Source: Capitella teleta (taxonomy: Eukaryota > Annelida > Polychaeta > Capitellidae). Taken from it: 64,000 nt of DNA. Below, piece after piece: positions 1 to 10,302 of the stretch. The translations under genes and the position numbers were made by a program. Position 1 is the stretch's first letter. Each line of letters starts with the position of its first letter. The notes under the pieces are model-generated. The model was not told the origin of the DNA and ran no database searches. It was given only the letters and a program-made list of their open reading frames with translations. The stretch spans positions 57,528 to 121,527 of the forward strand of contig KB292015.1 of NCBI GenBank assembly GCA_000328365.1, read 5' to 3'.

Positions 1-945
1 CCGGCGCATTGAAATCATAACGAACCAAGAGTGACGTTATGGTTGGAATCATATATCGCGTGGGCGACGAGCACACAAAAGCAACATAACAGTGGGGTTG
101 TTTGAAGCGTAATTACCAATGTTGAAGTAATTTATAGAATTCCAACAATATTATTAGTATGTTAATGAGGGTTTAATCTATTCAAAAATATTAATTTCAA
201 ACCGGAAAGCGCTCGAAATTATTGATTTATTGTCACTCGAAAAGTATAGATTTCGGAATTTTTCAAGGAACAGTTGGAATTCGGCGTTATGATTTTATCG
301 ATTCTCGCGTCGATTCACTTTATGATTACGAGAGTTAAAAATCGCTAATGGGCCCAAAAATATTTTTTCCCGATGAAGAAATATCTAAGGAAGAAATAAC
401 AGTTGGCTTTAAGGGTTTTCATGCACGATTGGTAAAGTTATACTAAATTTACTGTAGTTGGGTATGATTTTCCCATGTTAAAAGATAGCGGAGGCTCCGA
501 TTCTAAGAAACAAAATGGCGTTCAAATCTCACTTTGCGCTACTCTCTTTAGCATATAGGATACTAGTCATAATGGTTGACTTGCAACTCAATGCACGTTG
601 ATGAGTATATTACTTTTCTTTAGTACAAGAAGGTGGACTGATTGAGACTTGACATGCTGCATATGCACATAATATATTCATAGTGGTCCAGGAGAGGTAG
701 TATCCCTTGATAAGACCACGAAAATCAGATCCGCTAAAACTTTCATTTGTGTCTGACCGCAAAAAGACACTCCGTTAAAAAAATGATGATCCCTATTACA
801 GCGAAAATCCATTGCCGCGAAAAATACCTGTTCTATAGTACCTTTATGTCGTAACTAAAATACCGATCGCAGTCACGTGATCGGTCAGAATTGGACACTG
901 TATAAGGGGAAGATTTCGATCAGGATAGCTTAATGAAAACCCGGT
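1..945. other. Gene-free left flank of the THAP gene
   Basis: I see no coding exon here. The stretch is AT-rich. It holds one end of a small inverted-repeat element (about 690-840) and single instances of a GTTATGA-type motif near positions 40 and 290. The start codon at 946 is the first recognisable coding signal, so the THAP promoter and 5' UTR probably lie within the right part of this stretch, but no TATA box or initiator stands out. Confidence 0.5.
690..840 (+). mobile_element. Right-end fragment of a MITE-like element (family with ACTGTAGAAC ends)
   Basis: The segment ends in a CCGCGAAAAATACCTG-TTCTATAGTA pattern. This matches the right end of the more complete copy at 45039-45247 (GCGCAAAAAATTCC-TGTTCTACAGTA). 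The matching left end was not found, so this is a truncated or diverged copy. The family seems non-autonomous because no ORF is present. The left boundary is a guess. Confidence 0.35.
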
Positions 946-3900
946 ATGCCCAAGAGGTGTGCGATCCCTGGGTGTGGTACATATTCTGATAAGGATCTTG
1001 ATTTATCTTTTCATCGGTGAGTTTATTGAAATTTCTAGTTTAAATTGCATTCAATCGTTAAACACGATCTCAAAATATTCGAAGTGAGGATACCCCATAT
1101 TATCGCCCATCCCCATTCCGTCGAGAAGCGTGAGGGCGACTGAGGCTATTCTACTAGAAAATGTATAACCAGCTGATAACCATCCTTGTCTACAAATAAC
1201 GCTACGCATTCTAAAATCGTTTTTTGAAAAAATGCGTTATGATGACCAGGATAAATCTCTTGCGAATTTTGATCAACGGCATTGTGTAACACTCAGTTGG
1301 TCCCTTTGACTGGTGCTGTGGCGTCGTTAGACGCAGAGACGTTTCCCCAGAGGGGAAAATATGGCGTCGTCTGCTCGTTAGACAATGGTGAATGGATCAA
1401 CGGTCCAAAAAACGATAGTAATCTATCCATTTTGTTGTCGTCCATCTTGAAATCATGATATTTGTCATAATTTGAGTCTTTTTTTTTCCACTTAAATACG
1501 GTTAGTATTTGCTTAAATTTTATACCCAATCAGTACAAACATATGAAGTATCATTTCCAGATGAAATTAAAATATAATTGCATGTGATACATGCAGCATA
1601 ACGTTGCAAAAAGCTTCATTTCAAGCATGTCTTATCCTGTGATTGCGAATCATCACCTCACCTGTTTTCGCCTGTTGACAAGGTCTTGTGGATAGAGCAA
1701 GGGGTCACTAATATGAGATGGATCAATGAAAGAAAGGTGTCAATATCATCCGCCCCATGGCATAAAGTGGAATATATGTGTTTTGACTAATCTATGTTCA
1801 TTCGTTTTTAGTAAGATGAATGATGATGACTTCCCGCTGAATCAATTCGCTGGTATGTATGTTTTGTATGATTTTATTACAAAATAAATTTTTTATTTTT
1901 TTATTTTTATTGTTTCATGTTTTTATATTTCACAGAGGTGGATAATATTTGGAGAAGAAGCTCCCAAGAATTGGCTTGGTGTGAAGCTCTTCTTGAGAAT
2001 GGAGAAATTCCTTCTTGGAGTTATAGTGAGTCAGCTAGGTCACGATCTATTAAATTGATAAGACTTTTTACGTAACAGAGGAATGTCATACTTTAGATTT
2101 GTGATGCATTAATATCAAATCCAATATCCGCCCATATATAGGCAGTTGATATCCGAATCAGAAGAAATTAATGTATATTTTAGTTAGTGATGGGGAATAT
2201 TGAATTTGTCGGAATATCCGAAGCCGGAGCTTCAAGCAGTAGATATTCGTCAAAGCTGAATAGGGAGAATAATATACCCCACTCCATTGCACATTCCTTA
2301 TAAAGGCTAGAAAGCTCAACCAACTAACGCCCGTTCAGGCAGTTCACCAATTAAAAGCAGTTCGCCACGTGATTGGTAAGATTCTGTCACATGCTACGAT
2401 GCCTTGGTATCTTTTTAACCAATAAGTTTAATGAAATTTACAACAGTGGGCCCGATGATACTCATTGGCTTAATAAAGGCAGGGCATCGACGCACATGGC
2501 TGAACTTGACCAATCACGTCGTGAGCTGTTCCTAATTGGTCAGCTACCTGAAGGGGCGTCACTTGATTGAGCTCACTAGCCTATATAATGAAGTTTCTAG
2601 TATTGCTGCAAGGGAGTGGGTATATTGTATTCGGCTCCGTATTTGGCTTTAACGAATATCGACTGCTCGAAGCTTTGGCTTTGAATATTCGACAAATTCA
2701 ATATTCGCCCATCACTAGTATAAAGAGGAATTAATGCTTAATATTACATTATTTAATGCTGATACAATTCTCATCACAGAATGCCCAAGTATTCTACTCG
2801 AAGATACTGACGAGAGAGAATTGGTCAGCTCACAGAATGGCCCCTGTCCTCTTTGTAGTCAGCATTCTTTTGCCCCAAATTTTCCATGCAAGATAAAGAA
2901 GCACATGCTCGGATTTCACAAAAATCATTCAATTATGCATGCAGGTTTGTAAGCTTGTGTCCTGTATATTCTGTTTTACTTTATCTTTTTGTCTTCATTA
3001 TCAGGAAAAAAACACCTGAGATGCAGGTTGGGGTGTTCTTTGAGGCCCCATTACCACTGCACGTGTGGGAAGACCATAACAGAAAAATTTAGGGCATTAC
3101 GCCACATCCAGTCCTGTACTGGGAAAGAAGGAATAGAACACAAGGACCAGGAGGAAAGAGATAAAGAGGAGAGAGATGAGGACAAGGAGGAAGAAGATGA
3201 AGAAGAGGGAGATGAGGTCAAGGAGGAAGAAGATGGAGAAGATGAGGAGGAGGAAAAAGATGAAGAAGAGGATGAGAACGAAGAGGATGAAGAGGAAAGA
3301 GATGAAGATGAGGAGGGAGACGATGAAGAAGAAGAAATTTTGAAGCAGTTGGTATTCATTCCATCTCATGCCATGGGGCTGATGATATTGACATCTTTCT
3401 TTCATTGATCCATCTCATATTAGGGAAATGATAGGCTTCGAGTTACCACGGACCATGGTGGGTATAGGAGAAAAGCTAAGAACTGGACTGAGCTGGTTCT
3501 TCCCTGGAATTTTGAAGCAGTTGGTGTTTATTCCATCTCATGGCATTAAGCTGATGACATTGACACCTTTCTTTCATTGATCCATCTCATATTAGGGAAA
3601 TTATATGTTTTGAGTTACCAAGGACCATGGTGGGTATTGGAGAAAAGCTAAGAACTGGACTGAGCTGGTTCTTCACAGAAATTTTGAAGCAGTTGGTATT
3701 CATTCCATCTCATGCCATGGAGCTGATGATATTGACACCTTTCTTTCATTGATCCATCTCATAATTACTCTATCTATAGTAAAAAAAAAATCATAAAAGA
3801 ATTGGGGTTTTTTTTCACCCCTAGTTTTTTATTCTTCAATCTATTTCTTTGAAATTATCATGAACTGTTTCTTCAAATGTTAATCTTTTTATTTGCAAAT

Positions 3901-5182
3901 ATCATAACGCATTTTCGGAAAACGCAAGATGGTCATAACGTATGTTCAAAATCGATAGTAGAATAGCCTTTCTCAGTTTTTTATTCTTCGATTTATTTCT
4001 TTGAAATTATCATGAACTGTTTCTTCAAATGTTAAACTTTTTATTTGCAATCTTTTTGACAAACATTTGGTTGATTAAATCGGTAATTAATAACCATGAT
4101 CGAAAACGCAAGACATTTATCCTAAATATCATAACGCATTTTCGGAAAACGCAAGATGGTCATAACGTATGTTCAAAATCGATAGTAGAATAGCCTTTCT
4201 TTTTCCCAGAAGCAAGTTGTTAGTAATAATTATTCCCATGTATCTTATCGATAAACATGTGTTGTGTGATTATTGATTGTCTGGGTTTGCTTAGATGTAA
4301 TTTATACATTTGATATCGAGCTTTTAGATTTAAATTCACGTTGGCTGTGAATTGCACAGAGTCATAACGTTAGGCACCTAATCATTTTCATGTAAATCAC
4401 TTGAATCGTCCAATGTTATGTAAATTATGCTAAACTAAGCTGAAGGCTAACTGGTATCGTTCCACTTAGTTATATACATAAATATGTATGTATGTATTTA
4501 CTAAGGTTTATTGAAAATAATTTTAATATTATAGTAGTGTGACAGCCTTAATTCCAGGAATTATACAAAGTATTGCCTTATCCTCATAAATATATAGATA
4601 TAGTAATGTATTATTATCAGCTATTGTGTTTTTACCATCATGCTATGACTAGTATGAGCTATTTCATTCGATGATAGTCCTTTAATATCTTTACTGTTGT
4701 TTTCTTCAGTTTTCCCAAGGATGAAGACGTGCGCTATGCATGGCTGACTGCCGCTCGAATGCCGCATTTTGAACCGACCAGCAATTGTGTCTTATGCTCA
4801 TGTCATTTTGATGACTCAGTGTTCACCACAAATGAGAAACAGCGTACCCCGTCGCGGACAGCAGTACCAGTGAAATTTCCCTGGAGCACACAACTTAGTG
4901 AAGTGAGTGCTCCAAAACACATTGTGTCTTACTTATTTAAAATTGTAATATATTCTCCTTCCACAGAGTGACGGCGACTCCAATGACAACAAATCCGCCT
5001 TGGTTGTATCCTCACCGAAATTTTCTGCTAGCGAGCATGGTTACAATATGAACCGTGAAGTACTGAAAAGGAAGTTAGAAGCTGCAAACAACAGGATCAA
5101 GAGTTTGGAAAAAGACTTGCATAATACAAAGCGTCGAGAGAAGAGAGCGAAAACAATGCTGAGCTCCGTCCTTAAAAAATGA
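946..5182 (+). CDS. THAP-domain zinc-finger protein with C-terminal coiled coil
   Basis: A three-exon gene, join(946-1016, 4710-4912, 4977-5182), encodes 159 residues. The N-terminal THAP domain binds DNA through one zinc in a C2CH site: Cys5, Cys10, Cys53 and His56 are visible. The conserved Pro26 and Trp35 and the closing AVP motif (75-77) are also present. An acidic Ser/Asp linker follows, and residues of about 114-159 form a Lys/Glu-rich heptad-like coiled coil, as in many THAP dimers. All GT-AG junctions keep the frame. The first intron is about 3.7 kb and carries a complete second zinc-finger gene plus repeats. The expected role is a sequence-specific nuclear DNA-binding protein. THAP domains also occur in P-element-type transposases, but no transposase follows here. 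The domain call is firm; the orthologue is unknown. Confidence 0.85.
1143..1246 (+). repeat. Diverged copy of the R1 repeat (GCGTTATGA-bearing)
   Basis: The segment runs from GAGGCTATTCTACTA to AAATGCGTTATGAT. The same order of landmarks, in reverse complement, is found twice at 3898-4201. It lies in the first THAP intron, upstream of the nested gene. It looks like a short dispersed or duplicated repeat; no ORF or terminal repeats were seen. Confidence 0.4.
1816..3408 (+). CDS. Two-zinc-finger protein with Glu/Asp-rich tail, nested in the THAP intron
   Basis: I assembled four exons, join(1816-1852, 1936-2025, 2780-2944, 3005-3408), with consistent phases and GT-AG borders, giving 231 residues. 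Residues 1-42 are unlike anything I recognise. A C2H2-type finger follows (Cys65, Cys68, His84, His89). Next comes a Cys/His-rich second module (Cys104, Cys108, Cys116, Cys118, His131, Cys135). From about residue 143 to 205 the chain is almost only Glu, Asp, Lys and Arg. The last 20 or so residues are encoded by the first unit of a tandem repeat. The third intron-exon gap (2026-2779) holds a 533 bp palindromic element. Nuclear or nucleic-acid binding is inferred from the fingers only. It could instead be alternative exons of the THAP gene, but it has its own ATG and stop. Confidence 0.6.
2185..2717. mobile_element. 533 bp near-palindromic hAT-like MITE
   Basis: The left end starts TAGTGATGGGGAATATTGAA and the right end is its near complement, finishing TTCGCCCATCACTA. 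The arms pair for roughly 250 bp each with substitutions and small indels, so the whole element folds back on itself. The TAGTGATGGGC-type terminus resembles hAT-family ends, but I could not find a convincing 8 bp target duplication. There is no transposase. The element sits in an intron of the nested zinc-finger gene. A half copy lies at 58987-59230 in TMEM214 intron 1. Confidence 0.75.
3337..3764 (+). repeat. Tandem repeat, about 171-172 bp unit, 2.5 copies
   Basis: Units begin with AATTTTGAAGCAGTTGGT at 3337, 3508 and 3680. The third stops after the CATTGATCCATCTCAT stretch. Copies differ by scattered substitutions. The first unit overlaps the last 23 codons and the stop of the nested zinc-finger gene, so the repeat arose by duplication of that gene's end or has extended into it. 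Confidence 0.85.
3824..4201 (+). repeat. Imperfect direct duplication (3824-3973 and 3977-4201), R1 repeat
   Basis: Both halves start with a T-rich TTATTCTTC segment and a long shared stretch around TGAAATTATCATGAACTGTT. Both end with ATCATAACGCATTTTCGG and AATAGCCTTTCT. The second half carries about 75 extra bases after TTTATTTGCAA. Each half holds two inverted GTTATGA motifs (TCATAACGCA and TCATAACGTA). It lies in the first THAP intron, just after the 172 bp tandem repeat. Confidence 0.8.
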
Positions 5183-5197
5183 TTTAAAGGTGATAAT

Positions 5198-5203
5198 AAT
5201 AAA
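5198..5203 (+). terminator. Poly(A) signal candidate of the THAP gene
   Basis: AATAAA lies 16 bases after the THAP stop codon. A very short 3' UTR would fit the convergent CALML4 gene, whose stop is at 5594. Evidence is the hexamer and its position only. Confidence 0.4.
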
Positions 5204-5360
5204 ATGTAAAACCCTTACATGTATCGGTATTCTCTATTTATTGATTTCCTCGAGCAATTGTTAGGCTTCTTTTATTATACAATTACAGGTGACATCATTT
5301 GCACTGTGAAAAATGTGTAATACAAGGAACGAAAGGATGAATCTGAATAAAAAATATCTT

Positions 5361-5366
5361 TTTATT
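5361..5366 (-). terminator. Poly(A) signal candidate of the CALML4-like gene
   Basis: TTTATT on the plus strand (AATAAA on the coding strand) lies about 230 bases past the CALML4 stop. A second one is at 5237-5242. Either would make the two convergent 3' UTRs nearly abut. Confidence 0.35.
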
Positions 5367-5593
5367 TACACCTCCTTCAAAATGATAGCAACGTATCAAA
5401 AAAATAATCAAACATTGGAATGAACAAAGCTTTTGGAACGCACAGCGACCCACAGTAGAAAGACTTTTAACAAGAAAATTCTAAAAAGAAAAATTAACAA
5501 AAGAGAGATTCATTCAAGAAATTATTGGAATGTTTTGTGAGGAGATTCAGATGAAATATATACCGTTTAGTATCTACAAAATATTAAGGTGCA

Positions 5594-7125
5594 TCAGTAA
5601 TCAGGAATGGGCGTAAGTAGAACACGCAGGATGTCCTCATAGCGCACGCTGCCCTTGGCTTGGATTCCTGCTTCTTGGAATAAACGATCAACTGGAAGGA
5701 AAGATAAAAAGTGTCATCGTTTCAATTTCTATGAAAATCAAACCTTCAGCGCTGCTGAGTTTTTCTCCAAATTTACACAAGATGTGATGCAGTTCAGATG
5801 TAGGCACAGTGCCATTACCGCTGCGATCGTGCGCCTGTTAGTGGAGAAATTAGGCAATGTTGAAAATTGAGATTGGAAGCACCGACTTGGAAAGCGGCTA
5901 CAATTTCTTGCTGGCATTTCTCCTTCTGCGCGTGTTGATGCATTAGCTCTAAGAAGGATGCAAAATCAACTTTCCCGTCTGCAAGGAAAATAAGAATGTG
6001 AAATGGTGCTGATGATGTAAGATAATGTTTGTCACCTTTTTTGAACTCATGGAAGTAGCCAGCAATTTCAGTTGACGTTGGACTAAAACCAAGAGAGCGC
6101 ATGATGATGGTCAGCTCCTCTGTGCTCGTCACCCCCTTGTCACGCGCAAAGAGGAAGAAACAGTCGTGGAACTCTGAAAGATGCAGAAACATTAATTGAT
6201 GACACAAGACATAAATAAATCATTTTGCAAAGAGTAATAATGCCAATATCCACAAAATGTACTCAAAAGTGCAGCCAATATAAATTACAAATATTGTCTT
6301 CGTTGATAATTAAGCATTATTGATAGTAAGCATAATTATGACCGCAATTTATTCTGGAGCACTTGTCATATCAACCCGGACCCCAAATCATGCAATTGGG
6401 GGGAGGATCCCGCCATCCAAGTGTACCTTTATTCTCGTATGAAGTGCAACATAACATACATATCAGCCTTAATCATTTTAAATACCTTACAAGTCTTTAA
6501 AAACCACCGTTCAGGTGTTATAGGCGCCGCGCACACGGCCGTCTCAGAGGAATTCTATTAACTTGCGAACAGCGAACAGGCACACAACAACAGCTCGCAT
6601 GTATAATTACAGCAACCTATATACCCGCTAAACACCTTAGAACATCGTTAATAGTGTGCTGTGTGCATTTGCCATAAGATGTTTTATATCTTTTAAATAA
6701 TTGAAAAAAAATGTAAAAATAAAATATTTTATTTCTGAGGGGGGTGTTCGTTGTTCGTGTTTCGGGGTGTTCGCTGCTCAGGAGTGATTTCTTATTGGTT
6801 AACATGGTAGTGAGTTGCGTCCAAAGAAAATCGTTCGTTAGAGAGGACTGTTCGCTAGAGGTGTGTTCGTTAGTCGCAGGTACTACTGTAACTGAATGAC
6901 TCAATCATTGTCAATGAGTCGGAGATGGCAGAGGGAGTGGCATTAGTTAGATGATTAAAATCGTGATTACAAACCATCGATGTCGCTTTCGTTGAAATAT
7001 TTCGCCTGAAATAAAACAAAAGTAATTATGCCACCAGTTTAGCTCATCTGAAAGTCATTATTGAGTGTTTGCTATCAATAATTACTATTTAAAATAAGCA
7101 AAGTAGTGAAATCTGAACCCACCAT
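5594..7125 (-). CDS. CALML4: Calmodulin-like protein 4 (EF-hand protein)
   Basis: Six exons, complement(join(5594-5691, 5744-5834, 5887-5978, 6036-6173, 6975-7005, 7123-7125)), encode 150 residues, close to the usual CALML4 length of about 153. The first coding exon is the ATG alone, the ancestral calmodulin intron position, which fixes the start. Four EF-hand-like units are present. Only the third loop (residues 91-102, DRSGNGTVPTSE) has the full set of calcium ligands; loops 1, 2 and 4 have lost acidic positions, as in known CALML4. The C-terminus ends in PDY, like the vertebrate protein. In vertebrates CALML4 is a myosin light chain of brush-border and hair-cell adhesion complexes (Myo7b). 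A similar myosin-binding role is inferred. One donor is an unusual GTCGGT. Confidence 0.88.
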
Positions 7126-7321
7126 AGTGCTTTCTGCGGGGCCTTGTTTTTAAAAGTGCGCGACTGAAGTCAGAAGTAATTATTTCACAAAAGCCATCAT
7201 AAAAGCATTAATCACCAAAAAAGGACAATCAATAAATTTTTAACAAAGTATTTATCGACAGAAAATCTTATAAATTACCTTTACAGATTATTAAAAGAGT
7301 TTTCCGATCTGAAATAAATCG

Positions 7322-7358
7322 TGACGTCAGAGGTCAAGTTCCATGTAAACATGGCGGC
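7322..7358. promoter_or_regulatory. CRE palindrome and YY1-like site upstream of CALML4
   Basis: A full TGACGTCA palindrome (7322-7329) is followed 18 bases later by AACATGGCGGC (7348-7358), a YY1-like core often found at start sites. The spot is about 200 bases upstream of the CALML4 ATG, in the interval between the divergent CALML4 and SLC25A42 genes. It may be a promoter for one or both. Motif evidence only. Confidence 0.3.
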
Positions 7359-9635
7359 GTGCGGCTGAACTTGATTTCGTCTGTTGGCTGTTGATCTATT
7401 TACGGAAAATACAGAAAGGGGTCAGTTCCAATCCAACAATTCGATTGCATCGTAGTTCGGTAAATTTTTTCTTTATCTGATGATGGGTTTGCTTTGAACA
7501 CGCGCATGCCGAAGCCAATGCACACTGATAGAACGAACTGGAGACTCGGCTTGTACTTGTAGAGTGACAGAACACCGATCATTCCTCGAGTTGAGCTGAG
7601 TTCAGTTTTCAGATCAGAAAGGGGAACTCACTTTTCTTGCTTTGAGAATACTATTGAGCGAAATTTCTGACCGTTCAATAGTCTATACATTGGATTGGAT
7701 TCCAACCTCCTTTGCCACAGCATAGCTTCTCTAGTTTCTCATACAGATGATACAGTCTTCTGACATTTATAATTATTAAGCATTTTACAACTGTTGCGAT
7801 ATTATATATAAAAGGTTACCCTGACCCATTCAATTGATGTATATTCTGCAACAATGTGATATTACATATATGTGATTATACACACATGAACATTTGTTAA
7901 TCACAGCTCTATCACAGTGACATGCAGTCATTTTGCATCTAAAATTCATTAATGTTTATGTGCAAACTGATTTATTTTATGTTGGAATGTTTTATCATTA
8001 TTTATGGGGTTTATGCTAGTATCAAAAAACCAGTATTGTGGCATTAAAATGACAGATTACATTTCATGAGTGTAAAATAATTATGTCAATTGGTGCACTA
8101 CTGCAGTTTAGGTAGCTCCCATGGAGGTCGTCCATGTTAGATCTAGGGGACACTTCTGCAGTCACCATTCAATCTTTTCAGTCATTAGGTCTTTATCAAA
8201 CCTCAAGGATTACGAGTCTCCACTGTGGTTGAGCGATCAAATAATAGAAATAAAAATGGATTTTTCATATAATTTTAATCAATTCCATAGTGCATGGAGA
8301 AAACAAAAGAAAAGGAAAAAGTACATAAAAGTAACAAAATTTTGAAGTTTTAAACATTTCAGTTCAATCGCAACGTACAGATCAATGCAAAATTGAGAAT
8401 GATCTCCATCGCAATATTATAGCCGACATATTCAGTCACAGGAGCAGAAGAAAAAGTAATCATTTCTCTTGACTTCTTGTTTTATGTTTACAAAGAAATT
8501 CTTTGCTGCTCAATGAAGTGAAATCAGAACAAATGAAGCAAATGAACTAATGTCAAATGCTAGCTGCATTCTGTAACCACAAAGTCTAATTATCAATATA
8601 GAGGCTTGAAACAATATTCCTCAGTAGTAACTAACCCAATTTCAGCATTTGTTGAATTTTGAGTGGAAAACTAGAAGAGGAAGGTTTTTGAAACGTTTCT
8701 GGACAAAATATGATCGGCCCCTGAATCATAAGTGAATGTGGCTGATTGAGGCTGATTCTTCTGCTTTGATCGGTTGAATTATAATTGCTATGGGTTTATT
8801 TTACTCCGCAAATCAATTGAACAAAATCAGTTCAAGTTAGAATTAGGAATGTTGGGAACTTGCTTGTATTTTGTGCAGCCGTTCCAGTCTGCTGGGCCAT
8901 CTCATTTAATTTTTATCTCTGTAAGATGTAAATTGTACATGCCGGATGATATGTGATTATAAATTCTAATGAAAACATTAATTGTTGCATTGTCTTGGGT
9001 ATTATAGGCACTCTATAGAAATATATTTCATTACAAGTAAATCAGCATAAAAATTAGGCACTGGTCAATAATATTTTGTCCTCCATAATTGTCCACTTGA
9101 CAGATTGGTCGGTTTTTGAGAGTTTGTGGTGTTACTACTTTATAGTTTTCTATTGATCAGCGTTATTTGAAGTCCATTGAGGTCAGAGTTATTAAGTCTT
9201 GAGTCTCTTTACCATGTTGAAGATGTCATGTGATGGCTTAGCCTCATCTTTCTGGACTTGCTGCATTCGAATTGTGAAGTGCGCTTAAATAAATAAGTTC
9301 ATAAAGTTGTTAAGTTCATGAGTCGTGACACTTGCGTGTATTTAGTGTCAAGCACCTGCTTCGACTTTGATATCAACTAAATTGTGAACTGATAAGATAA
9401 TGCCAGTGTATTAGAAAAGAAAAAAATCTGTATCGTATTTTGAATTTTTGAGATATTCCTTAATTTGGAACTGTTCAGTGAATAATTTGAGATTAAGTAA
9501 TTTGTTTTAAGCCCATTCAAGCACTTTCCAACTATATACTTGTCATTTATAAAATTAATAATATTACATTTACCTTTTTACTTTTTTTTTTCATCACCAT
9601 TTATTACTATGTCCATGTTTGGCATGAAATAAATA

Positions 9636-9636
<1 letters not shown>

Positions 9637-9666
<30 letters not shown>
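9637..9666. repeat. (ATT)n microsatellite
   Basis: About ten ATT units follow the text TGAAATAAATAT. The arrangement looks like the 3' tail of LINE remnants elsewhere in the window (45.6 kb, 50.5 kb), but no LINE coding sequence is recognisable upstream here. Confidence 0.75.
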
Positions 9667-9668
<2 letters not shown>

Positions 9669-9815
9669 AAAATAAAAATGTGTTCCTAATTTGAGTATTT
9701 TTTTTATAATCACTCTGTACTGCCGAAGTTCAAAGATTCTCGAGTTCAAAGTTCGAATGGTGTGTAGTATGCCAACCCCCATGGCCCTCATCTAACTCTT
9801 CTCCGTGTTGACTTA

Positions 9816-9859
9816 TCAGGGCATCTGAGCCTTTGCATGCTGAGGCTCAGACGCCCTGA
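9816..9859 (+). other. Short perfect-type hairpin, 17-bp stem
   Basis: The arms TCAGGGCATCTGAGCCT (9816-9832) and AGGCTCAGACGCCCTGA (9843-9859) pair at 16 of 17 positions around a 10-base loop that itself contains GCATGC. It stands about 490 bases upstream of the SLC25A42 start. It could be an RNA hairpin, a small foldback repeat or a protein-binding palindrome. No miRNA seed was identified. Confidence 0.5.
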
Positions 9860-10302
9860 CAGGAGATGCAGAGAGGCAATGGTGCCACGGTCAACTTCAG
9901 TAATCATTATCTGCTCTCATTTGTTATCTGAATCGTGACCTGAGAAAATCATTGTCTCTCTTTGCTTGGAATTTGAACCAGTTGAAGTTGCTTGAATGAC
10001 CCTGCATCTGTATACAATGTAACAGTAGGCAGTCGATGCATTTGCCCTGTTGGGTTAAGGTTGTCGGCAGTGTGTCAGAATTTCTCAGCTTCATCCAGAA
10101 CATTTTGCATGCTCAATATTGTTCATGTTAAGTGTGGATTAATCTTGTGAGTCACCCGAATGTTCAGTGGATTTGAGTATCTTTACTGTGGCTGGATAGT
10201 TGTAGAATCCAAAGTGAAGAAATCACTTACCTGTCTAGTTGAGTGATATCTGATGATGCTGTGTGTGTTTGCAGTGAGGAGGACGTGTGGCACCAGGGGC
10301 TG

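Larger units (their letters stand above)
7359..10302. other. Intergenic interval between CALML4 and SLC25A42
   Basis: I saw no coding exon in this AT-rich stretch. It holds an (ATT)n run (9637-9666) and a strong 44-nt hairpin (9816-9859). The right end should contain the SLC25A42 promoter and 5' UTR exon or exons: a GT(T)TGCAG acceptor at 10271-10274 precedes the first recognised coding exon, so an upstream exon probably lies somewhere here. Confidence 0.5.

Noticed and set aside
3051-3405. Ser-rich and Phe/Leu-rich open frames on the minus strand
   Set aside because: They are antisense shadows of the GAGGA-rich acidic tail of the plus-strand zinc-finger gene.
6617-6904. 95-codon minus-strand frame in CALML4 intron
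   Set aside because: It lies inside the intron between CALML4 exons 2 and 3 and has no recognisable content.
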